A stretch of DNA of 64,000 nt, from the NCBI GenBank assembly GCA_050110875.1, contig CP188828.1, positions 2,728,001-2,792,000 on the forward strand. The letters run 5' to 3'. Below are positions 27,515-35,773 of the stretch, in pieces; position 1 is the first letter of the stretch, and the number at the start of each line of letters is the position of its first letter. Source of the stretch: Methyloligella sp050110875. GTDB taxonomy: Bacteria; Pseudomonadota; Alphaproteobacteria; Rhizobiales; Methyloligellaceae. Made by a program: the position numbers and the translations under genes. The notes beneath the pieces were generated by a model that saw nothing but the letters and a program-made list of their open reading frames with translations, was not told where the DNA came from and did no database searches.

Positions 27515-28417
27515 ATGAGTATTCTTATCGATGAGAACACGCCGATCGTCGTGCAGGGCATGACTGGCGACAAGGGCAGCTTCCACACCAAGGAAATGCT
27601 GGATTACGGCAGCAAGGTCGTCGCCGGCGTGACCCCCGGCAAGGGCGGCACGGAGCATCACGGCGTGCCGGTGTTCAACACCATGAAGGAAGCCGTGCGG
27701 GAGACCGGGGCGACGGCCTCGATCACCTTCGTGGCGCCGGCCTTCTGCGCCGATGCGATCATGGAAGCGGCCGATGCGGGCATCCGGCTGATCTGCTCGA
27801 TCACCGACGGCATTCCGGCCCAGGACATGATGCGGGTGAAGCGCTATCTCTACCGCTATCCCAAGGATAAGCGCCCGCTGATGGTCGGCCCGAACTGCGC
27901 CGGCATCATCTCGCCCGGCAAGTCGATGCTCGGCATCATGCCCGGCCATATCTATCTGAAGGGTTCGATCGGCGTCATCTCGCGCTCCGGCACGCTGGGC
28001 TACGAGGCGGCCGCGCAGCTGAAGGAGCACGGGCTCGGCATCTCCACCTCCGTCGGCATCGGCGGCGACCCGATCAACGGCTCGTCCTTCCTCGATCATC
28101 TGCAGCTCTTCGAGGAGGACCCGGAGACCGAAGCGGTCCTGATGATCGGTGAGATCGGCGGTCCGCAGGAGGCCGAGGCGTCCGAGTGGATCCAGAAGAA
28201 CATGAAGAAGCCGGTCGTCGGCTTCGTCGCAGGGCTCACGGCGCCGAAGGGCCGCCGCATGGGTCATGCCGGCGCGATCATCTCGAAAGAGGGCGACAGC
28301 GCGGCCGAGAAGGCGGAGATCATGCGGTCTTGCGGCCTGACCGTTGCGCCCAATCCGAGCGAATTCGGCTCGACCATGGCGAAGGTTCTCCAGAACGGAG
28401 GCCGTCAGGTCGCATAA
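27515..28417 (+). CDS. mtkB: Malate-CoA ligase (malate thiokinase), alpha subunit
   Basis: 300-aa SucD-like subunit that binds CoA and carries the phosphorylated histidine (His in GRRMGHAGAIIS, around residue 250). Other blocks are VQGMTGDKGSFHTKEML, GTEHHGVPVFN, MVGPNCAGIISPG and GVISRSGTLGYEAAAQL. It is 15 bp after mtkA with GGGAGG before the ATG. Acts with MtkA in the malate to malyl-CoA step that precedes Mcl. Confidence 0.93.
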   Translation: MSILIDENTPIVVQGMTGDKGSFHTKEMLDYGSKVVAGVTPGKGGTEHHGVPVFNTMKEAVRETGATASITFVAPAFCADAIMEAADAGIRLICSITDGIPAQDMMRVKRYLYRYPKDKRPLMVGPNCAGIISPGKSMLGIMPGHIYLKGSIGVISRSGTLGYEAAAQLKEHGLGISTSVGIGGDPINGSSFLDHLQLFEEDPETEAVLMIGEIGGPQEAEASEWIQKNMKKPVVGFVAGLTAPKGRRMGHAGAIISKEGDSAAEKAEIMRSCGLTVAPNPSEFGSTMAKVLQNGGRQVA

Positions 28418-28589
28418 GACATCAGGCCGGTCCGGGCGCGGGAATGCGCATCCGGGCCGGCGACGATGTCCGAAGACCGGAAGGGGCTAGCTCAGGGGCA
28501 ATCCATAAGGGCGGGCGAAACAGTCCGCATTGGGTGAGCTATTCCGGGGATCTGAAACGATCGTTGGGGTCGGGAGGCTCACCAGTTCC

Positions 28590-31349
28590 ATGGATGGGGA
28601 TCTGAAGCAAACGTCACGCTCTGCCGAGCCGGTCGGCGCGCTGCCGATCATCACCGGCACGTCGGCGCAAGGCGCGGCGGACGTTCTCTTCAATTTGCTG
28701 CTCGACGTCACGCGGCGGCATCAGCCGGAAATCGAAACAGTTCTCAGGGGCGGGGCGAACTTCTCCAAGCTCAGCCCGGAGCTGATGTCGCGCGCGCTGC
28801 AAGCGCAAGGTATCTGGTTCCAGCTGCTCTCGATCGCCGAACAGAATGCCGCCATGCGCGGACGGCGCCATATCGAGAAGACCCGCGGCCGGGACGAGTT
28901 GAAGGGCACGTTCGCCAACGTGATCTCGGAAGCGGCGCGGGACGGGATCGATGCCGCCGAGATCCAGGAGCTGCTCAAGAGCCTGCGGATTCGCCCCGTG
29001 ATCACCGCCCATCCGACGGAAGCCAAGCGCGTCACCGTGCTGGAGAAGCTCCGCAAGGTCTATCTGCTGCTGCGCGAGCTGGAGCTGACCCGTTGGACGG
29101 AACGTGAGCGGCGCCGCCATCTGGATGCTTTGCGCGATCAGATCGAGCTCGTTTGGATGACCGGCGAGCTGCATCTTGAGAAGCCGACGGTCGACAAGGA
29201 AGTCTCCTGGGGGCTCCACTTCTTCGATGAGACGATCTTCGAGCGGGCGCCGGAGATGATCGACGACCTATCCGAGGCGCTGGAACAGTATTATCCCCAC
29301 GAGGAATTCGAGGTCCCGCCTTTCTTCCAGTTCGGCTCCTGGATCGGCGGCGACCGCGACGGCAATCCCTTCGTCACCACGGAGGTGACCCGGACGACGC
29401 TGAAGGAGAATGCGCTGGCCAGCATGCGCTATTACCGCATGCGGCTGACCGAGCTGGTCCGCATGCTCTCCATCAGCAAGCGCGTCAGCCCGATTTCCCA
29501 CGATTTCGCCAAGGCGCTCGAGGCGGAGCTCGCCGTCAGCGGCCGGGAAGCGCAGATCGAGGCGCGCAACCCCGGCGAGGCCTATCGCCAGTTCATCACC
29601 TGCCTGCTGCAGAAGCTCGAATCCACCATCCTGAAAACGGAAGGTCACGCGGCTCCGGACGGTCCGCATTATGCCAATGCGGACGAGCTGATCGCCGATC
29701 TGAGGACGCTGGAGACGGCGCTGATCGATGCGAATTCCGGCTCCATCGCGGTGGATATGGTGCGCCCCGTTCGCCGGGCGGTGGAGATTTTCCGCTTCTC
29801 CACGGTGCGGCTCGATCTGCGCGAGAACACCACGCGGACCACGGCCGCGCTGCAAGCCCTGTGGCGGGTAATCGAGGGCAAGGAGGAGCCGCCCGCGCCG
29901 GATTCTGGGGAATGGAAGCAATGGCTGATCGCCGAGCTCGGCCGGCCGAAGCATTCGGAACGCGACCTGGCGGCCCTGCCCGAGGAGGCGGCGGAGACGC
30001 TCTCCACCTTGCGTCTTGTGGCGGAGATGCGCGAAGGACTCGACCGGGAGGCGTTCGGCGGGTTCATCCTCTCCATGACCACTTCGGTGGCCGACATCCT
30101 CGGCGTCTATCTGCTGGCCAAGGAGGCCGGCGTCTTCCTCGACGCCACGGGCACGGAGATCTGCCCGCTGCCCATCGTGCCGTTGTTCGAGACCATCGAG
30201 GATCTGCGCGCCGCGCCGGCCATCATGAAGGAGCTGCTCGACGTGCCGCTGGTGCGCCGGAGCACCCGCTGGCAAGGCGGCGTGCAGGAGGTGATGATCG
30301 GCTATTCGGACTCCAACAAGGATGGCGGCTTCGTCGCCTCCAACTGGGAGCTGTCCAAGGCCCAGTCGCGGCTCACCAAGCTGTCCCACGATGCGGGCAT
30401 CCCGATCGCCTTCTTCCATGGGCGGGGCGGCTCGGTCTCCCGCGGCGGCGCGCCGACGGGGCGGGCGATCGCGGCGCAGCCGGCGGGCTCGATCCGCGGC
30501 CGCTTCCGGGTGACGGAGCAGGGCGAGGTGGTCTCCTTCAAATACGCCAATAAGGGCACGGCGCTCTATCAGATGGAGCTCTTGGGAGCCTCGGTCTTCG
30601 CCCATGCGCTGAAGTCGGAGCGGGAGGCGGCCCTGGTGCCGCGGAACGAGTTCGAGGATGCCATGGAGGCGCTCTCCGGCGCCAGTCGGGCCGCCTATAG
30701 CCAATTCCTCACCCATCCCGATCTGGTGACCTATTTCCAGGCGGCGAGCCCGCTGGAGGAAATTTCGCTGCTCAATATCGGCTCGCGCCCGTCCCGCCGC
30801 TTCGGGGCGAAGTCCTTGAGCGATCTGCGCGCGATCCCCTGGGTGTTCGCCTGGTCCCAGAACCGCCACGCGATCACCGGCTGGTATGGCGTCGGCAGCG
30901 GCATCAAGAGCTTCCTGGAGGTGCGCGGCGAGAGTGGCGAGAAGCTGCTGCGCCGCATGTTCTCGGATTCCCGTCTGTTCCGGCTGGTGATGGACGAGGT
31001 TGAGAAGATGCTCCTGATCGTCGATCTCTCCGTGGGCCGCAGCTATGCGAGCCTGGTTTCGGACGAGAAGGCGCGGGATGCCATCTTCTCCATGATCGAA
31101 CGGGAATACCGCCTGACCACCGAGATGGTCCTGCGGATCAGCGGCGACGACCAAATCGCCGAGCGTTTTCCTGATTTCAGCCGGTCCTTGAAAGGCCGCT
31201 TGCCGACCATCAACGAGGTCAATCGCGAGCAGGTCGAACTGCTGCGGCGCTTCCGAAGCGCCGAGAACGAGAGCGAGCGGGAGGAATATAAAATCCCGCT
31301 GCTCATGTCGATCAACTGTATTGCCGCTGGCTTGGGCGCCACCGGTTAG
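28590..31349 (+). CDS. ppc: Phosphoenolpyruvate carboxylase
   Basis: About 919 aa; fixes bicarbonate onto PEP to give oxaloacetate, the CO2-fixing step of the serine cycle. Active-site blocks in order: TAHPTEAKR, GSWIGGDRDGNP, a VxRST..Q segment, GYSDSNKDGGFVASNW, FFHGRGGSVSRGGAP. The C-terminus is IAAGLGATG, close to the usual Ppc tail. Start is uncertain: ATG at 28590 fits best, though GGGAGG is 12 nt away; a TTG at 28530 would add 20 residues. The 172-bp gap after mtkB holds no gene. Confidence 0.93.
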   Translation: MDGDLKQTSRSAEPVGALPIITGTSAQGAADVLFNLLLDVTRRHQPEIETVLRGGANFSKLSPELMSRALQAQGIWFQLLSIAEQNAAMRGRRHIEKTRGRDELKGTFANVISEAARDGIDAAEIQELLKSLRIRPVITAHPTEAKRVTVLEKLRKVYLLLRELELTRWTERERRRHLDALRDQIELVWMTGELHLEKPTVDKEVSWGLHFFDETIFERAPEMIDDLSEALEQYYPHEEFEVPPFFQFGSWIGGDRDGNPFVTTEVTRTTLKENALASMRYYRMRLTELVRMLSISKRVSPISHDFAKALEAELAVSGREAQIEARNPGEAYRQFITCLLQKLESTILKTEGHAAPDGPHYANADELIADLRTLETALIDANSGSIAVDMVRPVRRAVEIFRFSTVRLDLRENTTRTTAALQALWRVIEGKEEPPAPDSGEWKQWLIAELGRPKHSERDLAALPEEAAETLSTLRLVAEMREGLDREAFGGFILSMTTSVADILGVYLLAKEAGVFLDATGTEICPLPIVPLFETIEDLRAAPAIMKELLDVPLVRRSTRWQGGVQEVMIGYSDSNKDGGFVASNWELSKAQSRLTKLSHDAGIPIAFFHGRGGSVSRGGAPTGRAIAAQPAGSIRGRFRVTEQGEVVSFKYANKGTALYQMELLGASVFAHALKSEREAALVPRNEFEDAMEALSGASRAAYSQFLTHPDLVTYFQAASPLEEISLLNIGSRPSRRFGAKSLSDLRAIPWVFAWSQNRHAITGWYGVGSGIKSFLEVRGESGEKLLRRMFSDSRLFRLVMDEVEKMLLIVDLSVGRSYASLVSDEKARDAIFSMIEREYRLTTEMVLRISGDDQIAERFPDFSRSLKGRLPTINEVNREQVELLRRFRSAENESEREEYKIPLLMSINCIAAGLGATG

Positions 31350-31376
31350 GCTTCAACAGGGAAAGGAAAAGTACGC

Positions 31377-32357
31377 ATGAGTTTCACGATCATCGAGCAG
31401 GCGAAGCCCCGTCTTCACCGCTCCGAACTGGCCGTGCCGGGCTCCAATCCGAGCTTGTTCGAGAAAGCGGCGAAGTCTGCCGCCGATGTCATCTTTCTCG
31501 ATGTCGAGGATGCGGTCGCGCCGGACGACAAGGAGCAGGCCCGCAAGAACATCATCGAGGGCCTGAACGACATCGATTGGGGCAACAAGACCATGATGAT
31601 CCGCATCAATGGTCTCGACACCCATTATGCGTATCGCGACGTCATCGACGTGATCGAGAAGGCGCCGCGCCTTGACATGGTGTTGATCCCCAAGGTGGGC
31701 GTGCCGGCGGATGTCTACGCCATTGACATGCTGATCACCCAGGTGGAGCAGGCCATCGGCCGCGAGAACCCGGTCGGCATCGAGGTGCTGATCGAGACCG
31801 CTCTGGGCATGGCCAATGTCGAGGCGATCGCCCAGTCGAGCAAGCGTCTGGAAGCCATGTCCTTCGGCGTTGCCGACTATGCCGCCTCGACCCGCGCGCG
31901 CACCGTCGGCATCGGCGGCCCGCACCCGGATTACGGCGTGCTGACCGATAAGAAGGAAGACGATGGCGATGCGGATCGCGAGTATTTCTGGGGCGATCCG
32001 TGGCACTTCGCGCTGTCGCGCATGATGATCGCCTGCCGCGCCTACGGTCTGCGTCCGATCGACGGCCCGTTCGGCGATTTCTCCGATCCGGAGGGCTTCA
32101 AGGCCGCCGCCCGCCGCGCCGCGGTGCTCGGCCTGGAAGGCAAGTGGGCGATCCACCCCTCCCAGATCGATCTGGCGAACGAGGTGTTCAGCCCGTCCGA
32201 GGCCGAGGTCACCAAGGCCCGCCGTATCCTGGAGGCCATGGAAGAGGCCAAGAAGGCCGGCCGTGGCGCCGTCTCCCTGGACGGCCGCCTGATTGACATC
32301 GCCTCGATCCGTCAGGCTCAGGCCCTGATCGACAAGGCCGAGCAGATCGCTCAGTAA
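31377..32357 (+). CDS. mcl: Malyl-CoA lyase (L-malyl-CoA/beta-methylmalyl-CoA lyase)
   Basis: 326-aa CitE-like lyase that splits malyl-CoA into acetyl-CoA and glyoxylate. Features: FLDVEDAVAPDDK (acidic metal site), IRINGLDT.Y, IEVLIETALGMANVEAIA, FGVADYAAS, and the C-terminal GKWAIHPSQIDLANEVFSPS. In EMC-pathway organisms the same enzyme family also cleaves beta-methylmalyl-CoA to glyoxylate and propionyl-CoA, which would link the two pathways here. Last gene of the operon, followed by a strong terminator. Confidence 0.93.
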   Translation: MSFTIIEQAKPRLHRSELAVPGSNPSLFEKAAKSAADVIFLDVEDAVAPDDKEQARKNIIEGLNDIDWGNKTMMIRINGLDTHYAYRDVIDVIEKAPRLDMVLIPKVGVPADVYAIDMLITQVEQAIGRENPVGIEVLIETALGMANVEAIAQSSKRLEAMSFGVADYAASTRARTVGIGGPHPDYGVLTDKKEDDGDADREYFWGDPWHFALSRMMIACRAYGLRPIDGPFGDFSDPEGFKAAARRAAVLGLEGKWAIHPSQIDLANEVFSPSEAEVTKARRILEAMEEAKKAGRGAVSLDGRLIDIASIRQAQALIDKAEQIAQ

Positions 32358-32380
32358 GGCGTTTCGTCAGAGAGACTTCG

Positions 32381-32413
32381 AAAGGGCGGGCCCCACGGGT
32401 CCGCCTTTTTTGT
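32381..32413 (+). terminator. Rho-independent terminator of the serine-cycle operon
   Basis: Stem GGCGGGCCC / GGGTCCGCC (one G-T pair, 3-nt loop) followed by TTTTTT. It lies 25 bp after the mcl stop and marks the end of the fhs-to-mcl transcript. Confidence 0.85.
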
Positions 32414-32444
32414 TTGGAGCGGTCGCTTGTCTGTGCCTCTCCCC

Positions 32445-32493
32445 GACCGCCTCTCCTTCGAGACGCTTCGCTTCGCTCGCCCTCAGGAAGAGG
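32445..32493 (+). repeat. Dispersed intergenic repeat, copy 1
   Basis: About 48 bp beginning GACCGCCTCTCCTTCGAGAC and ending in a CTCGCCCTCAGGAAGAGG block. A nearly identical copy lies inverted at 49532-49579. Both are intergenic and partly palindromic. The stretch 32414-32734 holds only this and related repeats and no gene. Confidence 0.7.
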
Positions 32494-32564
32494 TGGCGTG
32501 GGTTTTGCGAAGGCTTCGATGGCGCGGCTGCGAGGCACGGGCAGCCATGGGCGAGGCGTTCCCC

Positions 32565-32610
32565 CCTCATGGTGAGGGCGCATCGCAGATGCGCGTCGCG
32601 AACCATGAGG
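32565..32610. repeat. Palindromic intergenic repeat
   Basis: Outer arms CCTCATGGT and ACCATGAGG enclose a Cys/Gly-codon-like GC-rich core (GGGCGCATCGC..GATGCGCG). The same outer arms recur at 49427-49473. Confidence 0.6.
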
Positions 32611-32735
32611 CCATGACGGAGCGATCTACCCTTGCGTCATCGCCGGCTGTCGTCCGCATTGCATCCCATTGCGTTGGAGCGGCGATCCTGCCTCAATCGT
32701 TTATCTCGGTGCGAGCTGAAAGGAAACGGCGTGGA

Positions 32736-32758
32736 TGCCCGGAGCAAGTCCGGGCATG
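32736..32758. repeat. ATGCCCGG palindrome repeat
   Basis: Perfect 8-bp arms ATGCCCGG / CCGGGCAT around a 7-nt loop, just before the cupin start. A related element (CCCCGG..CCGGGG) occurs at 49386-49404. Such elements are dispersed in alphaproteobacterial genomes. Confidence 0.55.
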
Positions 32759-32776
32759 ACGATGGAGAGTTTTGGA

Positions 32777-33109
32777 ATGGCGGAAATTACGAATGGCAAT
32801 CTCACCTGGGATCTGCCGAACGCCGCACTCCCCGAGGAGCTCTTCGACATCCTCGCCGAGCAGGGCGATGTGCGGATCGAGCGGATCGTCTCGACGGGCC
32901 AGGCGACGCCCGAGGACGACTGGTACGACCAGGAGACCGACGAGTTCGTGCTGCTGGTCTCGGGCGCGGCGGCGCTGGAGATCGAAGGGGAGGCGGAGGA
33001 GCGGGAGCTCGGCCCCGGCGATTGGGTGATGCTGCCGGCCCATTGCCGGCACCGTGTGGCCTGGACGCAAGAAGCGCCGCCCACGGTCTGGCTCGCAGTG
33101 CATTTCTAG
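32777..33109 (+). CDS. Small single-domain cupin protein
   Basis: 110 aa with one cupin barrel: TPEDDWYDQETDEFVLLVSGAAALEI (motif 1 region, His replaced by acidic residues) and LGPGDWVMLPAHCRHRVAWT (motif 2 with PAHCRHRV). No signal peptide. Ligand unknown. The ATG at 32777 has GGAGAG eight nt upstream; an in-frame extension from 32735 would be encoded by the palindromic repeat and is rejected. It stands alone between repeats. Confidence 0.8.
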   Translation: MAEITNGNLTWDLPNAALPEELFDILAEQGDVRIERIVSTGQATPEDDWYDQETDEFVLLVSGAAALEIEGEAEERELGPGDWVMLPAHCRHRVAWTQEAPPTVWLAVHF

Positions 33110-33129
33110 AGGTCTGCGGGAGCGCCCCG

Positions 33130-33240
33130 ACCCTCACCCTTCGAGACGCCGCTTCGCGACCCTCAGGTGAGGGCTGACAGGGGTTCTCCTTGCAGTGTCG
33201 GCGCATCCTTCGATTCTCGATGCGTGCCTCAGGATGACGC
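33130..33240. repeat. Cluster of palindromic intergenic repeats
   Basis: A CCCTCAC / GTGAGGG palindrome (33130-33173) encloses CCTTCGAGACGCCGCTTCGC. A second related unit, GCATCCTTCGA..CTCAGGATGAC (about 33206-33240), follows. Both share the CTTCGA...CTCAGG core of the repeat at 32445. No gene lies between the cupin and glnII. Confidence 0.55.
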
Positions 33241-33296
33241 TTCAGGCTCGGCGCGCTGTGCCGGACGCCGCAGGATGACGGTTCGGGATTGGACCC

Positions 33297-33328
33297 AAAG
33301 GAAAAGGGGGGCCGCGCCGGGCCCCCCA
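33297..33328 (-). terminator. Rho-independent terminator of glnII
   Basis: Read on the minus strand: stem GGGGGGCC / GGCCCCCC (6-nt loop), followed by TTTTCCTTT. It lies about 30 bp past the glnII stop. Confidence 0.75.
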
Positions 33329-33356
33329 ATCCGTCCCTCGAAGCTCAGAGAAAGCT

Positions 33357-34394
33357 TTACGCCGCGGCGGTGGCCTTCTCCTCCATCGGGACTTCCGAGA
33401 TGGTCTTCAGGATCTGGGACGCGATCGCGTAAGGGTCGCCTTGGGAGTTCGGGCGGCGATCCTCCAGATAGCCCTTGTAGTCGTTCTTGACGAAGCTGTG
33501 GGGCACGCGGATGGAAGCGCCGCGATCGGCCACGCCGTAGGAGAACTTGTTCCACGGCGCCGTTTCGTGCTTGCCGGTCAGGCGCATGTGGTTGTCCGGG
33601 CCGTAGACGCCGATATGGTCTTCGAGATTCTTCTCGAACTGCGCCATCAGGGCCTCGAAATACGCCTTGCCGCCGATTTCGCGCATATAGGCGGTGGAGA
33701 AGTTGGCGTGCATGCCGGAGCCGTTCCAGTCCGTGTCGCCCAGCGGCTTGCAGTGATACTCGATATCGATGCCGTATTTCTCGGTCAGACGCTCGAGCAG
33801 ATAACGGGCCATCCACATCTCGTCGGCAGCCTTCTTGGAGCCCTTGCCGAAGATCTGGAATTCCCACTGGCCCTTCGCCACCTCGGCGTTGATGCCTTCG
33901 TGGTTGATGCCGGCCTTCAGACAGAGATCGAGATGCTCCTCGACGATTTGGCGGGCGATCGAGCCGATGCTCGAATAGCCGACGCCGGTATAATACTTGC
34001 CCTGGGGCTCCGGATAGCCGTCGGAGGGGAAGCCTAGCGGACGGCCGTCCTTATAGAAGAAGTATTCCTGCTCGAAGCCGAACCAGGCGTCGTCGTCGTC
34101 CAGGATGGTGGCGCGCTTGTTGGACGGGTGCGGGGTGCCGTCGGGCAGCATCACTTCGCACATCACCAGCACGCCGTTTTCGCGCGCTGCATCCGGGAAG
34201 ACGCGGATGGGTTTCAGAATGCAGTCGGAGTTCGAGCCTTCAGCCTGCTCGGTGGAGCTTCCGTCAAAGCCCCAAAGCGGAAGTTCTTCAAGAGACGGGA
34301 AGGTCTCGAATTCTTTGATTTGGGTCTTTCCCCGAAGATTCGGCACCGGTTCGTAACCGTCGAGCCAAATGTACTCGAGTTTATACTTGGTCAT
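33357..34394 (-). CDS. glnII: Glutamine synthetase type II (eukaryotic-type GSII)
   Basis: 345-aa GSII, far shorter than the usual about 470-aa GSI. It makes glutamine from glutamate, ammonia and ATP. Blocks: KLEYIWLDGYEPVPNLRGKT, WGFDGSSTEQA, DDDDAWFGFEQEYFF, GQWEFQIFG, MHANFSTAYMR and the ATP-site GKHETAPWNKFSYGVADRGAS. GSII is typical of Rhizobiales, which also carry GSI. ATG at 34394 has AAGGGA upstream; the upstream extension is rejected. A sigma-54 promoter and the divergent gstI indicate nitrogen control. Confidence 0.94.
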   Translation of the reverse strand: MTKYKLEYIWLDGYEPVPNLRGKTQIKEFETFPSLEELPLWGFDGSSTEQAEGSNSDCILKPIRVFPDAARENGVLVMCEVMLPDGTPHPSNKRATILDDDDAWFGFEQEYFFYKDGRPLGFPSDGYPEPQGKYYTGVGYSSIGSIARQIVEEHLDLCLKAGINHEGINAEVAKGQWEFQIFGKGSKKAADEMWMARYLLERLTEKYGIDIEYHCKPLGDTDWNGSGMHANFSTAYMREIGGKAYFEALMAQFEKNLEDHIGVYGPDNHMRLTGKHETAPWNKFSYGVADRGASIRVPHSFVKNDYKGYLEDRRPNSQGDPYAIASQILKTISEVPMEEKATAAA

Positions 34395-34824
34395 TAGCTT
34401 TTCCCTTGTCTGCTGAAATCGCAATGCGCGATCCCCAGCCCTAGCGGCCGCTGAGCTCAGGGCGGCGTTCACATCTCTCCCGACGCATTAAATGTGCCAA
34501 AGAGGGCGCGTTTTACTGGGAAACGGTCGGACCTGGCCGGCTGGATGCCTGTGCCCGCCGGCTCGGTTTTATATTTTCTTAATAATCAAAAGGACTTCGC
34601 GAGACTCTCGCGGTCCGGCCGGTGGGCTGTCGGAAGGGGCATAAAATTTCACCGCCACTGCTGAGGGAGAATGCCGATCCGGCAGGCAGAATAAGGTCAG
34701 CTGAAATATTAGGCGAATGGCCAGAATCTTATGCAAATAGTGGGGCCGACTCCTATATACGGGAACTTACCCCTGTATCGGTGCAGTTGTTTACCGGACA
34801 GAGTATTGGAGAAAGGAAACAGCG
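34395..34824. other. glnII-gstI divergent regulatory region
   Basis: 430 bp without a gene. It holds the glnII sigma-54 promoter (34485-34499) and AT-richer stretches at 34563-34590 and 34700-34760. I did not find a clear NtrC palindrome by eye. Confidence 0.6.
34485..34499 (-). promoter_or_regulatory. Sigma-54 promoter of glnII
   Basis: Minus-strand TGGCACATTTAATGC: the -24 element TGGCAC is intact and the GC of the -12 element has exact spacing (10 nt between GG and GC); consensus TTGC reads ATGC. It ends about 90 bp upstream of the glnII ATG. RpoN/NtrC control of glnII is known in rhizobia. Confidence 0.75.
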
Positions 34825-35010
34825 ATGAATGCTTATCGGGAATCGGCTGAGATCATTCAGTTCCCCGCGGGCGGACGCGCAGGCCTGGAGCGGCGCGAGC
34901 GCCAAGCGATTTCGGAGCCAGGATATGCTCCTTATATCGAGACGGCGTCGGGTGGCGCTTGGTATCACGAAGAAGCCATTCGGGAAGCCAATCGTGCCAA
35001 CAACAGCTGA
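34825..35010 (+). CDS. gstI: GstI-like (DUF2735) inhibitor of glnII translation
   Basis: 61 aa, with SAEIIQFPAGGR near the start and GGAWYHEEAIREANRA at the end, the two conserved blocks of DUF2735. In Rhizobium leguminosarum a small gene in this position, divergent from glnII, encodes GstI, which inhibits glnII translation. Length, motifs and divergent location match, so I name it by that analogy. AGGAAA precedes the ATG and a good terminator follows. That it acts this way here is inference. Confidence 0.8.
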   Translation: MNAYRESAEIIQFPAGGRAGLERRERQAISEPGYAPYIETASGGAWYHEEAIREANRANNS

Positions 35011-35051
35011 CGTAGACCGGTGCTGCCGCGGAAGCGGCTGCCAATCGTGAA

Positions 35052-35091
35052 GAGGGTCGTGCTTCTCAAAAAGCCCGGCCCTCTTTTTTTG
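35052..35091 (+). terminator. Rho-independent terminator of gstI
   Basis: Imperfect 11-bp stem GAGGGTCGTGC / GCCCGGCCCTC (one G-T pair, one mismatch), about 10-nt loop, followed by a run of seven or more T. It lies about 40 bp past the gstI stop. Confidence 0.8.
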
Positions 35092-35200
35092 TTTCCGCTC
35101 CCCTCCGCTCTTGTTCCCGCCGTGCCCTTGCGGTTGTGCCGAGTCGACAAATCGCGGAATGGGACATAGGATTTCATCCTCTCGGCTGGGGGGCGGTTTC

Positions 35201-35695
35201 GTGAAGCATTCTCTCCTTGGAGGCTTGGTCTTGATCGTCTCGGCGTGCTTGGCGGCGCCTGCGCTTGCCGCGCCGTGCCAGACGGAGGTGGATGGGATCG
35301 TCAAAACCACGACCACCGATCTTTTGCAGCAGGCGATCGCAGATCATCCGGAGCTCGCCGAGCTGGAGGAGAAGGAGCTGGTTCTGCGAAGCGGGCAGAC
35401 GCTGCTTTCCGCGCCGCGGGGCGACTTCAAGGCTTATGGCTGGATGATGCTGCTCTGGTATGGCGGCGAGGAGGGGCGCAACCTGGTCGTCGAATCGGGT
35501 CCGAAGCTGGAGACGGAAGAGGCCCGCGCCCATCTCTATTACGTGATGGGGCTGTGGCAGCTCCGTGCCGATGACGCGGAGACCGCCGCGAAAGGCCGCG
35601 ATCTCCTCTCCCAGGTGCGCGACACGGGCAAGGTCAGCTTCGCGCCAGACGAGATGTGGACGCTGTTTCTCGAAGAGTGCGACCTGCCGGAATAG
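35201..35695 (+). CDS. Secreted hypothetical protein
   Basis: 164 aa starting at GTG with GGGGGGCGG upstream. A clear signal peptide (VKHSLLGGLVLIVSACLAAPALAA, cleavage after ALA-A at about residue 24) leads a mature part with helix-forming repeats (QAIADHPELAELEEKELVL; ARAHLYYVMGLWQLRADDAETA). The latter suggests a single TPR-like helical hairpin near the end. Family not recognised. Stands alone between gstI and ppa. Confidence 0.65.
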   Translation: MKHSLLGGLVLIVSACLAAPALAAPCQTEVDGIVKTTTTDLLQQAIADHPELAELEEKELVLRSGQTLLSAPRGDFKAYGWMMLLWYGGEEGRNLVVESGPKLETEEARAHLYYVMGLWQLRADDAETAAKGRDLLSQVRDTGKVSFAPDEMWTLFLEECDLPE

Positions 35696-35773
35696 GCCCT
35701 TACCCCACTCACCCTTCCCGCGAGGGAAAGGACCTCGTCAAAGCGGCTTGCCGGCAAAGGGCCGGCGTGCCGG

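Noticed and set aside
26342..28267. 641-codon minus-strand open frame opposite mtkAB
   Set aside because: Shadow; composition typical of antisense frames and it crosses the mtkA-mtkB junction.
32427..32759. 110-codon open frame in the repeat region before the cupin
   Set aside because: Encoded almost wholly by palindromic dispersed repeats; no domain.
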